This document shows positions 22,246-33,981 of a DNA stretch of 64,000 nucleotides, in pieces; the first letter of the stretch is position 1, and each line of letters begins with the position of its first letter. The notes below the pieces were generated by a model that saw nothing but the letters and a program-made list of their open reading frames with translations, made no database searches and was not told where the DNA came from. Source of the stretch: Bremia lactucae (lineage: Eukaryota > Oomycota > Peronosporomycetes > Peronosporales > Peronosporaceae); assembly GCF_004359215.1 (NCBI RefSeq), contig NC_090620.1, positions 4,065,846 through 4,129,845 on the forward strand, written 5' to 3'. The translations under genes were made by a program, and so were the position numbers.

Positions 22246-23441
22246 CTATAAACGAGGCTGCTGACGCTCCACCGTCGAAAGACGGTCCCGAACCGCCTCA
22301 AAAGAGCTCTCAACCCGAGCAAGGACCTCACGAAGAAGTTGCATCTCGTTCCGTAGAGCATCAAATGCTTCCGCCGAAATTTCGGCCCCCTCCCCCGCGC
22401 TGCTTGATGCGCGGGAGAACCTTCAATTTCATGTGGAGAATTTAAAGCGACGTCGTCGTGAGGGTCAATACCAGTTACTGGTGAAGTAGCTAGGGTACCC
22501 CTCTTCTGAAAACTCTTGGGAGTTCGAGGTACCTCTTCGGCAAGATTGCCCGTACGCCGATGACGTTTTTGAGCGCGAAGCTCAGAGTCAACTCGCGTCA
22601 AACGACGCTTCCCACCACTAAACTTGGGATTAGGTGGATCTAAAGCCTCAGTGCGGCTTTGATCCTTGGTTGTACGGTCAGCCGAAGCACTGAAATATCG
22701 GCTAGGCCTTTCTTCGTTCCGTGGCACAAATGCCGAACGTAACTGGCCTTTGGCCTTAAGATTAGCGAAGTCGAAGCGAAGCGAAGCTTCCGTTCCAAAC
22801 GAACATCATCTCTATCCGCAGACTCTCTGATATTCCAGATATTACGAAATCGGCGGGCTCGATTAACCCAGTTCTCAAATGAGACTTCGTTTTCACTCCT
22901 TGTTTCGTTTGGAAACAAAACGATCGGAATTTCCCTCATGGAGGTCACCGAAGCCCCACGGGCTTGATCACGTAAACGCGTCAGATACTGGCTTCGCATC
23001 ATTACCTTCGGCGCAAGGTATTGCTCATGAAGAGCGTCGCGGGCAGCGATCTCCTCCGGTGTCCTCGCTGGGTCACCAGAGATCCAGATGGCCAAGCTAT
23101 GACCCGCTATCTCTTTGAGACGCTCGTCCGCACTAAGCGGAGTGAATCTTTATTCACTATGAGCTTTAGCTTTCGCTATCTCGGCAGCTCGACTCTTCAT
23201 CGAGCGGATTCGTAATGATGTTGGACTCAGGGTCCCGTTACCTGCTCAATGCAGTTAAGACATCAGCGGCACCACGTGCTGAGAACGGATTCGGGGCCCG
23301 GCGACGTTCATCCGGAGAAGAAGGCGTGAGCGAACGCCGCTCTTTTTCCTCCTCCTCTAATTGAGAGTGACTTTCAAAGTCCACCATTCCCTCATCGTCG
23401 AGGAAGGTGCTCAGAGTCTGTGACTCACGCTTGATTGTCAT
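22246..23441 (-). pseudogene. Antisense ORF of element D2
   Basis: Starts MTIKRESQTLSTFLDDEGMV 113 bp inside the 3' LTR boundary, opposite to pol. An acidic Glu-rich stretch follows. After a stop near 23240 come EEIAARDALHEQYLAPKVMM, REIPIVLFPNETRSENEVSF (about 22930), a basic stretch with KRGTLATSPVTGI, and a coiled coil beginning ISAEAFDALRNEMQLLREVL and ending at a TAG at 22246-22248. A few stops or frameshifts break an otherwise nearly continuous frame of about 400 codons. The D1 copy and the start at 44692 are homologous. No transmembrane segment or enzyme motif seen; function unknown. Confidence 0.7.
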
Positions 23442-23541
23442 TAGCTAAAGGAATGAAAACACACAACCGAACGGTTAGCTGTTTAGGTTCCAACCTCAAA
23501 GAGGAAATGAAGCGAACGTTGTCACTCGGTGTCAACAGTCT

Positions 23542-23553
23542 GGTGGGGGAGGG
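23542..23553 (+). other. Polypurine tract of element D2
   Basis: A purine-rich run with one T immediately before the TG of the LTR. It shows that the LTR belongs to the plus-strand pol and that the minus-strand ORF is internal to the element. Confidence 0.65.
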
Positions 23554-24038
23554 TGTAGTGGGGCACACATCGGTTGGAGAACCGTTGTTGTGGTACATTT
23601 CCTTTATGGGTAAAATACCCTTTTATCTAATTATAAAATAGTTAGTTACTTAAATCCCATTTAGTATGGGTAACAAATGTGGTCGCCGCCAGATATAAAT
23701 CTGGCGGCCAAAATCTATTTTAAATTAGCTAGGGTTAGATTTTTGTTTTAAATAATTAAATAAAGTGCAGTTCCCCTTTTGATCTTAAAGCGTTAAGTGC
23801 CTTCCTAAGGCTTGCGCATTGATCTGTAAGAGATAGAAGCCTTCCTAAGGTATATCTTCTTGGGCACTAGTTGCCACTTGGTTCTATGAACCCCTGAATC
23901 CCTTGAACTAGGATTCCTTAAGCTTTTATAGCTTGTACGACTCCCAGAGTTGTTAAACCCATTAGTTCAATAGAACTAAGTGACTCTCTGAGTCTGAAAG
24001 TCTTCCTCTGACGTTAGGAGCGAGGTAGCTCCGCTACA
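23554..24038 (+). repeat. LTR, family D (3' LTR of D2)
   Basis: Begins TGTAGTGGGGCACAC and ends GTAGCTCCGCTACA, 485 bp, TG...CA. Reverse-oriented relatives lie at 43531-44025 and 44150-44576. It contains the directly repeated GCCTTCCTAAGG twice (near 23800 and 23840). The SR gene begins 288 bp downstream, so this LTR lies in its likely promoter region. Confidence 0.85.
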
Positions 24039-24325
24039 GTAAGCATATTAAGTGATTATAAAAAGGTTTCAGTGTTGCCTTGGTGAAATAATGCCTCCAA
24101 TTTCATCTCATTCATTTGTTGACATTTAAGTAAGAAAGATGTTCGAAAGGGACTTAAAATACCAAAAAGTGCTCAAAAGGAAGTTTCATCTCGAAGATGC
24201 CTAAATTAAATAATTATCGACTCCTAATTATATGTGCTAGCAGTTACTGCTGCTTTTCTTCGTGATGTTATTTTTGTTACAATTTCGCGTTACCATTCAT
24301 TGAAAAGTAAACATCCAATCTTCCG

Positions 24326-25378
24326 ATGGGCCGACGTTCGACATCCCCACGCCGTAGCCGCAGCCGCAGCCCGCGTCGGGCCCGTCCGCGCAGCCGTAGC
24401 AGTAGCCGAGGAGGGCGCAGGTCGATACCTTTGAAGCGATCACGTTCCCATTCGCGTGTAAATTACAGCCGTACCCGCGCTCGCTCTCGCTCTCCCGATC
24501 GCCAGAGAGACCGTAGCCGTGGTCGTAATCGCCGTGGACGATCCCGATCCGTTGGCCGTGTCCGCAGTGAGCCCATCAGCCTTTTGGTTCGCAATTTGGC
24601 ACCTGATATATCGCAGGATGAATTGCGACAAGCCTTTTCGCGTCACGCAGGTGACATTTTAGATGTGTACATTCCAAAGGAATACAGCTCCAATCGACCG
24701 CGAGGGTTTGCTTTCATCGAATTCGCGGATGCGCGCGTGGGCCGTGACGTGAAACTTGAAATGGACCGTACGCAACTCGGTGGGCGCGAAATTGCTGTGC
24801 TATTCGCCAAGCAGCACCGCAAGAGTCCACAGGAGATGCGTCGTATCCTCCACCAGCCAAATGAGGGATCGTACGTGCAGACATACTGAAGATTCTCTGA
24901 AAGTAGCTGACTTGTAGTGCTGATATTGTGCACAGACCCAAGCGCTCATTTCAACGGCGCTCGAAGTCGCGTTCGCGCTCTTCTGAAAGGTGTTTGCGCT
25001 ATAATCTCTTGATAAAAACTTGTGCAGAGGTGACGATTGCTTTGTTGAATGTAGACGCAGTGCAAGCCCTAATGAAAGATCGCTCGCTTCTCCTCGCCGT
25101 GCGTCTTTTTCATCGAAACAGTGCGTGACCATCTTACTCCTGTTGCTAGGTCATTTTTACTTACATACTCACATTGCTGTGGTCAGGGAGATTTCTAATG
25201 CTGATTCTCATTCAGACGCAACGTACGTTCCTGTCTTGTTTACACTTGTAGTTGCGTCCTAATAGCGATATGTGTTTGCGCAGCCGCGGCAAGGAGAGTG
25301 CGATGGATACTGAGGTAACTATTCAATTTCTCATGAGCTGTCAACTTCATTGCCATTAATGGTTCAAATTTGCAGTAA
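24326..25378 (+). CDS. SR-type splicing factor, RS-RRM-RS (SCL/SRSF10-like)
   Basis: A serine/arginine-rich RNA-binding protein expected to act in the nucleus in splice-site choice. Residues 1-80 are an Arg-Ser-rich domain. The RRM spans about 84-162 with RNP2 LLVRNL (86-91) and RNP1 RGFAFIEF (126-133), followed by a LGGREIAVLFAKQHRKSPQE stretch typical of plant SCL and animal SRSF10 proteins. A plain ORF ends at 24889, but splicing extends it. Exons 24326-24870, 24936-24989, 25055-25120, 25187-25222, 25284-25314 and 25376-25378 are separated by GT-AG introns of 65, 65, 66, 61 and 61 bp. All keep frame and add a second RS region (RRSKSRSRSSERRSASP) before TAA at 25376. Predicted length is 244 residues. 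An in-frame stop lies just upstream of the ATG. Retaining intron 1 would give a shorter 187-residue form lacking the second RS region. Exon joins are inferred from the sequence only. Confidence 0.85.
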
Positions 25379-26371
25379 GCTGGAAGCAAACAACTTTTTA
25401 GTATTTTGAGCTTTCGATGCTGTAAGCAAAATCGACAAAGGGAACTACCGGATAAGTATGGGGATGCCGCGAATAAGTGATATGGTCAAGACAATACAGG
25501 AAATGGAAAGAGATTCATGCATTTTTAACTTGATCAAGAATGTTTCATGATATTGCTTGCATTCGAAGATGTCGCCACCTGCGGTTCAAGGTGGATGATG
25601 GATGTTTATGCAGACCAAGCGGCTTCTCATGATAATGGAGTCTCACGCAATAGACCATTCTGACCATCTCGTAAATTGCAGCGTAGAATTAGCACAAGCA
25701 CTACAGGTCTTGTTTCGCTCTAAGACCAAAAGCTACCTTACGTGTGCTTGACGCTATTACAGGTATGTGCTACAAGCTTATAGGACAAGCGTTTTGATGT
25801 GTTTGGATCGACAATCATTGAGATAAACATGGTTTATCAAAGTTTTAGGATGATAGAGCTTTCCAACATATGGTTGGTTGGTGTTTTAATAGGTTTGGCC
25901 TATTTTCAAGGATCATAAGTTTGCAAGATCGAGTATGCAATCAGTCAAAGCGCATTTCTCTTTTAACTTGCTAGACAAAGAAGATTACGCCTGAAGATTG
26001 ACGTCAAGTTTTATATTGACCATTGTTTTTAATAACTTTGTCTAGTCAGCTTTGAAGACAGTCCTGCAAATCATTGACTGTTTTGTCTATGACAGCATGT
26101 CCACATCGTTCGAAGCGATCATTTGGAACAATTGTCACAACGCGAAAAAATTGAATTGTAGTGCAGTGCATGACACTTAAATCAGCAACTTTAGTGACCA
26201 TGCAAGAATCGCTGAGGCTAAACTTAAATACAAATTACTCAAAAACAAAGCCTTTAGGAACAGAGTATGCCCTAAGCTTCCCTCCACAAGTCCCGAATTT
26301 TATTATCTTAACATTTGGAGCTGACAAATATTAATTTCTTGCAGGTTATTGTCAATAAACTGCTCAGAAAA
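25379..26371. other. Intergenic, no gene seen
   Basis: A+T-rich sequence with only short random frames between the SR gene and the C2 element. It should hold the SR gene's 3' UTR. I recognise no repeat or RNA gene in it. Confidence 0.6.
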
Positions 26372-27173
26372 TGTAACGGTATGTCCTGTTTCATCACATT
26401 ATTTCCTATAAGATAAAGAGTATATATTATTTCCTGTGAGAGGAAAAAATAAAGAAGTACAAGATTATTATCTTTATTAATTTTGACTGATAATGAAACG
26501 GGCTAAAGTTGCCCTAATGTTACACCGTCCCCGTTTAGTACACTTGGTGTGCTTAAGGGGATGGTCAATTACTTAAATAAAGTAATTAGACCCAACACTC
26601 GGGTGTGGTGCACATTTAAGACCAACCCTCGTGGATGTGATGCACATGGGTGCATTCACGTGAGGAGGGATGACGCCCAGCGTCATCCGTGATGACGGCT
26701 AACGTCATCCGTTACGCGAGGTATCTAGAAAGATACGCTCGCAATACATATTAATGTTATCTGCAGAGATGACATATTTGATTGGTAAAAACAGGTATTT
26801 TTATTTAATTCTATTAAATATAAATCAGTCTGAAATTTACTACCTACTTGGTAAGTGCGCACGAGGAGACGGATTACCGCTCCCGTGACGTCACTTCACC
26901 AGAGTTCTTAGTGTGTTGGGTGAGGTCGCTTGCGCGCCCACCACAACTACCTCACTGCACGCAAGAGAAGCAGGTGCAAACCGCTTCCTCGCTGTGCTAG
27001 GGTGTGTGCTAAGTAGAGCGTGGCCGCATTACGACGTGCCCGCCTACACTAGCTACTTATAAACTTCTTCTGCTCGGCGTATACGTTAAGCAATCGAGGC
27101 ACTTCACCTTCACTGCAATCAGTGTAGGTTGACTAGTACAGTTGTCAGTACAAGCAAAGGATGCCCCGTTACA
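26372..27173 (+). repeat. LTR, family C (5' LTR of C2, interrupted)
   Basis: Starts TGTAACGGTATGTCC and ends ATGCCCCGTTACA. Compared with the intact C LTRs (56253-56719) its middle is missing and replaced by an A LTR at 26494-27048. The last 125 bp match other C LTR ends. Confidence 0.75.
26494..27048 (+). repeat. LTR A nested in LTR C
   Basis: 555 bp from TGAAACGGGC to CCGCCTACA, including the three hairpins near 26670-26740. I see no target-site duplication: the 5 bases before it are GATAA and the 5 after are CTAGC. C LTR sequence is also missing at the site, so insertion was accompanied or followed by deletion. Confidence 0.8.
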
Positions 27174-27175
27174 CC

Positions 27176-27183
27176 TGGTAGCA
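27176..27183 (+). other. Candidate primer-binding site, TGGTAGCA
   Basis: Lies 2 bp after the LTR end, the normal position. The same 8 bases follow the C3 LTR (50748) and, reversed, the A LTR at 58641-58648. TGGTAGCA would pair with a tRNA ending TGCTACCA, which fits an initiator Met tRNA. Sequence beyond 8 bases differs between families. Confidence 0.45.
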
Positions 27184-27223
27184 CTTCGTTGTCCGTCAAA
27201 GGCCTACGCACGTTCATTCCAAC

Positions 27224-28290
27224 ATGGATATGTTGGCTGAAGAAGGACGAAGCTTTTTGACCCCCAAGAAGGCTATCGCGCAACGCGTAAAAAATTCACA
27301 CATTTTGGTGACCTTGAATGGAGAGCGGTCGAACGTATGAGTCCGACCGTAGACGGGCCAGCCGTTAGCGCCATGTTGTTCGCTCTACAAAGAGACGAGC
27401 AACATGCAGCTGCATAGCCGAGTTCATTCAACACGAACTCGACGGGGCCCAAGAAAAAGAAGCCTTGCTTCACCAGCAAGGCTCTCAACACAGCACAACA
27501 CACGGAGGTGTTGAGAGATCAGGGTGCTTAACAGATGGAACTGTTGAGACGGTAGCATTTATATGCTGCTTATAGGCCGACGCTTCCGCGTCGACCCAAA
27601 GCTTAAAGATAGAAATATCTAAGTTTAAGGCAGTAGAAGGCGACTCCCTTTTCAGATGGTTCGTCGAGGTAGACGACACCATAGAAGCTCGTCGTATCAG
27701 TAATGATGCGACGAAAGTGAAATTTGGCATGTTCAACTTAGCCGGACGTTCCATATCTTGGGCCTTGAGGCTCAAGCTTCACGACTCTTTAATTTTTGAG
27801 TCGTATGAGGTCTTTAAGATCCGGCTCAGATAAACATTTGAGCTGCCACGTGCCGAATTCAGGGCTCGATCCGAGCTCCTGGATTTGAAGCAGGGCAAGC
27901 GTGACATTCCGGCTTATGCCCAACATATACGATACCTGGTCAGTTGTACCATTTGTCATCCAATTGATGAACAAACACAGGTGACTGTGTGTTAAAGGTT
28001 TTGCAGACGGACCTGTTAAGACCCACCTGTTCCGGCTAGAATTAGGTTCGCTTGACCAAGCGATCTATTTAGCGAAACAGGAGGGCTTTAGCCTGAAACA
28101 AGCTTTCGTCCGCTCGGAAGCATATCGTCCACCGAGACGACAAGAAAACGGGTCCAGAACCCCAGGATCTCCCGTATGTAGAGAGCAAAAAACCTCGATT
28201 TTGAAGTTACAAGCAGCTACAAAAATGAAATCGATGTCAAAAGACGGGCCACTACGCATATGAGTGAAGTGCTCCACGGCCAGTGCATTA
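27224..28290 (+). pseudogene. gag of element C2
   Basis: The frame opens MDMLAEEGRSFLTPKKAIAQ and breaks repeatedly. Later, LRSDLSREFRALDPSS-like and ERTFRPLGSISS-like stretches are only partly readable. Near 28220-28265 a reduced zinc knuckle reads CQKTGHYAYE and then a stop; the first knuckle Cys and the last are missing. The equivalent in C3 (50806-51850) keeps the last Cys. Confidence 0.6.
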
Positions 28291-28754
28291 AAACACTGAG
28301 CAAAAAGACCGACCTCTCGCTAGGAACAGCGGAGGACGCGGATCTGACGCTGTTGCGAAATCGCAACGGCGGGGCGGATCGTCAAAAAAACTGTCGGGAT
28401 CTGTAGGTGCGGAGCGCCCTACTGATCCAGCAACGTCAAAGAATTTGCAGGCCTTTTGACGGAAATTTCTCCTCACACACAAAAATTGTGTGTAAATACC
28501 CCAGGGGATGAGGTTAACCTCATCACCCTGAACAATATAGTGGCAAAATTTACATTCACTTAAGTCCCTAGTCGATTGTGGGGCGTCGAACAATTGTATT
28601 CGACGCGAATCGCTAGAAGATCGCAGGCACAAGTTTGTTGAGCGCGATAACCCTCTAACGACGATGACAGTGCGCCTAGCGACAGGCGCATCTGTAACAG
28701 TAAAGAAACGTGTAGTTTATATCTAATACACGTTAAAGCATAAGCAGTATGATG

Positions 28755-28900
28755 ATATTTCATCGAACAGGACAGATTTGCTGTCATCCTTGGATTACGA
28801 TGGCTCAGAAAGTAGAGCCATGCATCAACTGGCAGCATCAAGCCATGACGATGCCTTTCTCTCGTTCATTAGATGGGCCTCTGATGCTCGTCTTGGAGCA
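28755..28900 (+). pseudogene. Protease C-terminal remnant, element C2
   Basis: A frame reads VILGLRWLRK followed by a stop and, in the next frame, a stretch with CINWQHQAMTMPF. This matches the ILG-x-x-WL region at the end of Gypsy retropepsins. The catalytic Asp region upstream is not recognisable. Confidence 0.55.
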
Positions 28901-29014
28901 TCCACAAGCGTGTAAATCACCTAAGAGTGAGTGCGATGACCCCACTTGTGGCTCGGTCGTTCGCACGACTGCACAAGACCTCAGTGTGCATACCCATCAC
29001 ACTGTGGAGTTTGA

Positions 29015-29190
29015 TACCGACGGCTGTGCATAAGCACTGACAGCGTCGAAGGTCTACCATTGTGACGTGGACATAGTTACTGACGGCTGTGCACAAACGT
29101 AGGCAGCGTCGAAAGTCTGCCATTGTGAATCGGGCATAGTCACCGACGGCTAAGCACAAGGACAGGCAGCGTCGAAGTTCGACCAATCGA
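29015..29190 (+). repeat. 63-bp tandem repeat, nearly three units
   Basis: Units start at 29015, 29078 and 29141, each containing a GACGGCT...GCAGCGTCGAA core. 63 bp is 21 codons, so the array keeps frame. The C3 copy has a single unit at this place (about 52530-52590). Confidence 0.85.
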
Positions 29191-30019
29191 TAATTTAAGT
29201 TGTACGAACCAAGGATGTTTGCTACAAAAGCAACCTTTCAACAAAATTCGAAACGCCTTTCTGTAAGAGACAGTGTGAAAGTTCTAAATTGACTGAGGAG
29301 TCGATCATAGAGGGTCTCGCAGTAGTTGCGCAACCACTGCTCGAGTTAGTTGGGGAGGATACTTTCCCAGGTTAAATAAGAATATGGGTGCCATAAAACG
29401 TGATGGAAGAAGTCCTCAGTACTCTACAGGAAGAAGTCTTGGGCACCTTTGAATACAAGTTCCAATGTAGAAAGCGAGGTAAATGTAGAAAGTGAGGCAC
29501 TGAAGGTCTAAGTAAACAATAATTAAGTGTTGGCTCTTACACTTGATCTGATAACGCCTCCGAAATTATTTTTGGAGATAACTCATGTGCCAACGCTCGA
29601 ATCGAAACAATTTTTGCGTAATCTGCGTAGTGGCAAATTCAAGCAGATCTACGTACTTGTCATCTGCGACAAATACATGGCCGATACTCGGTCGGCAATA
29701 CTTTTACCTGAGAACGAATGGGCTCTCAAACGCTCATCCATGAACGAAAGTGTCATCGATGGGAAGACTTGGAAAGAAGGTTTTTCGTCCCAATCCTGCG
29801 AGTCATGAAGACTAATCATTTATATGAAGATTTCAGGATGTGTTCCCTGATTCGGTACCGTGAGAGTTGCCTAAGGATAAAGGCACTCGATACGAGATCA
29901 ACCTGATACCAGATTCGAAATAATGTATCATGAAGTAGTAGTCACTGCCTCGAGAACACGTATTATCGACCGACAAGTTCTTTGCCGGTCACTTAGCAGC
30001 GAGCCATGTGAGGTAATTA

Positions 30020-32660
30020 ACCTCCTCACAAAGCTCTCCGACCTTCTGTCTGTGTAAAGCAACAGGAGGATGGCGCATTGAGCACGCGCTCAATAAGTTG
30101 AACGCTGCAGCGATACCGGCTCAAACGCCGGTACCACGAAAAAAAAGACGTTATTATGAATGGTATGTCAAATAGTTCTATCTAATCGTCAATGGATTTG
30201 ATTGATGGATTCTATCGAATCCTCATGCGTGATCAGGATATCCCGTTCACAGCAGTAAGTACCCCAATCGGAATGCTATGGGAGTGGCTAGCTTACCACA
30301 GGGGCTTAGGAATGCCCCTGCGTCATTTAACAGATGTGGAACCAATCTTTTAAGATCAATGCGGGATTTCGCACCGAGTTATTTGGATGACGTCTTCGTT
30401 CATAGCAGAGCCATGAACGGAAAGTAGGACGTTAAAGTACATCGTACTCACATCCTTAAGATTCTACACTTCTTCTAAGCATAAATTAAATGCAAATCTT
30501 ATGAAGTGTATATTCGCTCCAAGCAACACACCACTTCTTGAGTACATCGCGGGTAAACACGGTGTAAGCCCTGATTCGGAAAATATCAAGGCAATCACCC
30601 ACTGGCCTACGCCAGTCGATTGAAAGGAACTTCAAAAGTTCCTCTGCTATGTGGCGTACTTACACAAGTACTCTCACAGTTATGCCGAAATAATAGTACA
30701 TCTTCGTCTTTGTTGAAGACAAATTTTAAGTGGTCATAGATCGTTGTTTGTCAGCGTTCCTTTTAGGGTATCAAGCAAAGCTTGATGCAATCGCCATGCG
30801 GACCAAGACAGACCATCCATGTGGTCTGAAACGCCAGCGATTTTGCAATCGGCTGTGCGTTGATGCGATATGACACAGACGGCGCAAAGCGCGTCTTCGC
30901 GACAGCTTCAACCAGCCGAACGCAATAACCGGCTGCATGACAAGGAACTCCTTGACATGAAATATGTACTGGCTCTCCACAGAAAACTTGAGCTTTGTGA
31001 AGAAAGACAACCATCTCGCCATTATTTGCAAGACGTGTGGAGTGTTAAGAGCCGTGCGTAAAAACTTGTAATCCGTACAAACAATAGCTGGTCTATGTCC
31101 CAATAGATATACCCTTAACTTTATAAGTCAGGATGATTTAATGTCATCGCTGATGCCCTTCCTCGTCGACCCGATTTCGAGCCGGCTGCGCAAATCAACA
31201 GTGAGCATAAGGCAACTGTTAAAATAATAGGTAATCTGTCGTCAACATTACTTGACAACTCAAGAAGAAATTTATAAGAGATAATCAAGAAGATAAGGCT
31301 CTTGAAGGGTTGATGGGTTACCTTAAAAATCCATCGCAACAACCTTGAAAGGATCGTCGAAATTGTTTCGATCCTCAACGGATCGATACTCAACACGCAA
31401 TCGGTTACTGTACAGCCATTGCTGGCGACACCATCCCCACCCATAATGACTTGCGCTGACCCATCATGTATGAGTGCCACGATGCACCAAAAGTGGTTAC
31501 GTATTTGTGGACTTCGTCTTCGGGCGTCCCGAGGACGATTACAAGAATAATGGCACTCTTTTATTGATCGTTTTAGCAAGATGGTCTATCTTGCTGCAGT
31601 CCCGGAGTCGATCCCAGCCAAAGGCTGTGCTCAAGTCTTCGTTGACACGATATTTCAACCCCATGGCTTACCCCATGAACTAGTCTCAGATCGAAACCCC
31701 AGATTCACGGCAGAATTTTGGCAAACTAAGTTTTACTCACTTAGAACACAGAACTAAACGTCAGCTTCTGACTTGAAATAGATGGTCAAAAAGAACGTGC
31801 TAATCGTACCCTCGAAGAAATACTTCGCAGAAACGGCCATTCTTTTACGGGTTAGAGCGAGTTCTTGCTTATTGTAGAATTTGCTATAAACAATTCAGTG
31901 CATGCTTCTACAAAGCACACAACGTTAATCGTGGCGCTTACGTCATCCGCGTATACCCACCTTGTTTGAGAGTGACTCTTATTCAAGAGGGGAGGGACTC
32001 GCTCGAGCCGAGAAAATTCTAGTTCTTGCTCATCCCGCATAAGCAAAGGTCAATGCGAAGGATACCAATGTTGATTTATTAAACCTTACAGGGGACAAAC
32101 TTAGTAATAACAATAATGCTATTACTGACTTTGATAACGATGCTTAAAGACTCAGCATCGAAAAAAATAAAAATAGTGAGAACAATATTGCTCTCACTAA
32201 TAAGGAAATGACATCTCCGCAGTGCGCACCGGTCGCACTGAAGACAAAAACAATACCAAGTCAGCAGGTGATTACCTGTTGGCTGGAAAAGCAGTGGTTT
32301 GTTTCGTACAGGATTCTCGCTGATGCGGTGGACCGACAGAAATGGAACTCAGAAAAAAATGGAAGTGCAAACATACTTTCATTTAATGATAGTGACCTAG
32401 TCTTACTGTCTACGGTAAACCTACAAAAACCACCCCCGGTGAACCCTAAAATATACTAAAGTATGTAGTGACCAAGGAGAGCAGTAATAAATGACTAGTT
32501 CAGGTTTTTGGCCCGTCTCGCACAACATCACTAAGGCAATTCGTAAACGATCGAGCTGCCTCGTAATATGCGTACACATCCTACGTTTACTGTCGAGCGT
32601 CTCCTCTCGCATCATCAGTACGAGGCTTTTTTTCGATTCTGGATTACACCGGAAGGATCT
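30020..32660 (+). pseudogene. pol (RT, RNase H, integrase) of element C2
   Basis: The same sequence as C1 11000-13640, shifted by 19021. RT box Tyr-Leu-Asp-Asp at 30380-30391, RNase H remnant about 30780-31200, integrase motif VSDRNPRFTAEFW near 31680-31720 and the C-terminal LPRNMRTHPTF stretch near 32550. It carries the same stops as C1. Confidence 0.8.
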
Positions 32661-32670
32661 AAGACATCCG

Positions 32671-33981
32671 TCAAAGCCTTATGGATCGGAGCCAAAGCCT
32701 TATAGTCTTGAAACAGAGTCTGATCTCATGAGCCAGACGATCCACTCTTACCTCCAGCGAAGATATTTTCTGACGAGCTGCCACCAGCGCGTTTTGAAGG
32801 GACTGATGTGTCCTATCATTCACCAGTTGAACAGTAGCATCCTGCGCACAATTTTCCAACCGGTCACGAGAAACATTATCAACCGTCACCGATAATTCGC
32901 GGCGACGGGATCGCTCGTGATCAATAGCCTCCCTCAAATAGTGAAAGGTGCGATCCAATCACGATGTTGATTTCGGTTTGTGAAACGAGGCGAAACCGAT
33001 CCCCCTTCCAAATCCATTGTCGGATTCGAGTGGAGAGAAGCGTTTGCTTGTTGAAAGCTTTTCGAACCACCGTGAGGTAAAGGTGGTTCAAAGGAGTTAT
33101 CTTGTTCGTTGGCGAGGGTATCCACCATCGCATATAGTTGGGAAACCTCGTTCTCAACTGATGTTGGACGTTACGTATCTCGTCTTGCAGTACGACGAGA
33201 CCCATCCTCCTCGACAGCAGGTCCATCGGAGAGAGAGCCTTCCCGCGCTCGTAAAAGGTTTGAAGGTTCTAAATCCCTTCGCGCATCTCACAAGAAATGA
33301 ACGTCCTCCAATGAGAATCTTTAAGGTTTTATGTCTCTTAGGGGCATGACCAGCACCCTTAGATCGGCATGGACATGAGTCTCCCCACGAGAGGCAAGGT
33401 AACCGTGCCTCTCAAGACAAACGGTGCAGCTTGTAGCGTGCAGCGACTACGGTCCGTTTTTCAAACCGTTCACAAAAAGCATCCATTTTGTTAAGCCATT
33501 TCCGAGGCTATACTTTGCACGTTCTGTGCGAATGCTTCTAAAGATTGGAACAAAGGAGTTACATCCTTTGCCCGCTTACGGGTGTACCACCGATGCCAGA
33601 AAATGTCATTGATAAAGAATTTCGTTTCATCCTCACCAGGCTTGTAAAGCCTGGATAAGTCGAACAACGGGATATGGTATGACCGTTGGTCATACCAGAC
33701 CAACGAGTTAGGTTGTTCTTAGAGGGCAACCAAGGCTTTTTTCGGGAGCAAGTCGCAAGACATTACTGTCCTTCCCCCGTTGGCTCATGTTCCGGTTAAC
33801 GCTAACATGGCTCTCGGTGTTATCCTTACAATCACTCCGCTTTTTCTGGCGATGCATACTGACACCACCAGTAGCAATCATACTAAGAAGTGACCTTTAC
33901 GATCACTTCGTCCTGATGATGCATACTGACATCACCAGAGTTGTCGTCGTTCACGGAGTCATCACACGATGACTCCAACCA
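32671..33981 (-). pseudogene. Antisense reading frames of element C2
   Basis: Identical to the C1 antisense region apart from the one substitution noted. Acidic piece, YHIPLFDLSRLYKPGEDETK piece and coil-forming piece are in the same order. Its relation to the A and D antisense ORFs is possible but weak. Confidence 0.4.
33038..33217 (+). pseudogene. Chromodomain, element C2
   Basis: The same translation as at 14017-14196 (LVRWRGYPPSH and SQLMLDVTYLVLQYDETHPP), part of the 5071-bp repeat. Confidence 0.75.

Larger units (their letters stand above)
19083..24038 (+). mobile_element. Ty3/Gypsy element D2
   Basis: The best family D copy here: pre-RT region, RT, RNase H, integrase, antisense ORF, polypurine tract and 3' LTR in order. 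The 5' end is missing and joined head to head with the A2 LTR. Stops remain in each domain. Confidence 0.85.

Noticed and set aside
22224..23441. The minus-strand frame read as the gag of a separate LTR element convergent with D2
   Set aside because: The LTR next to it is preceded by a polypurine tract in the plus direction, and both D loci show the same pol/antisense arrangement, so it is internal to D.
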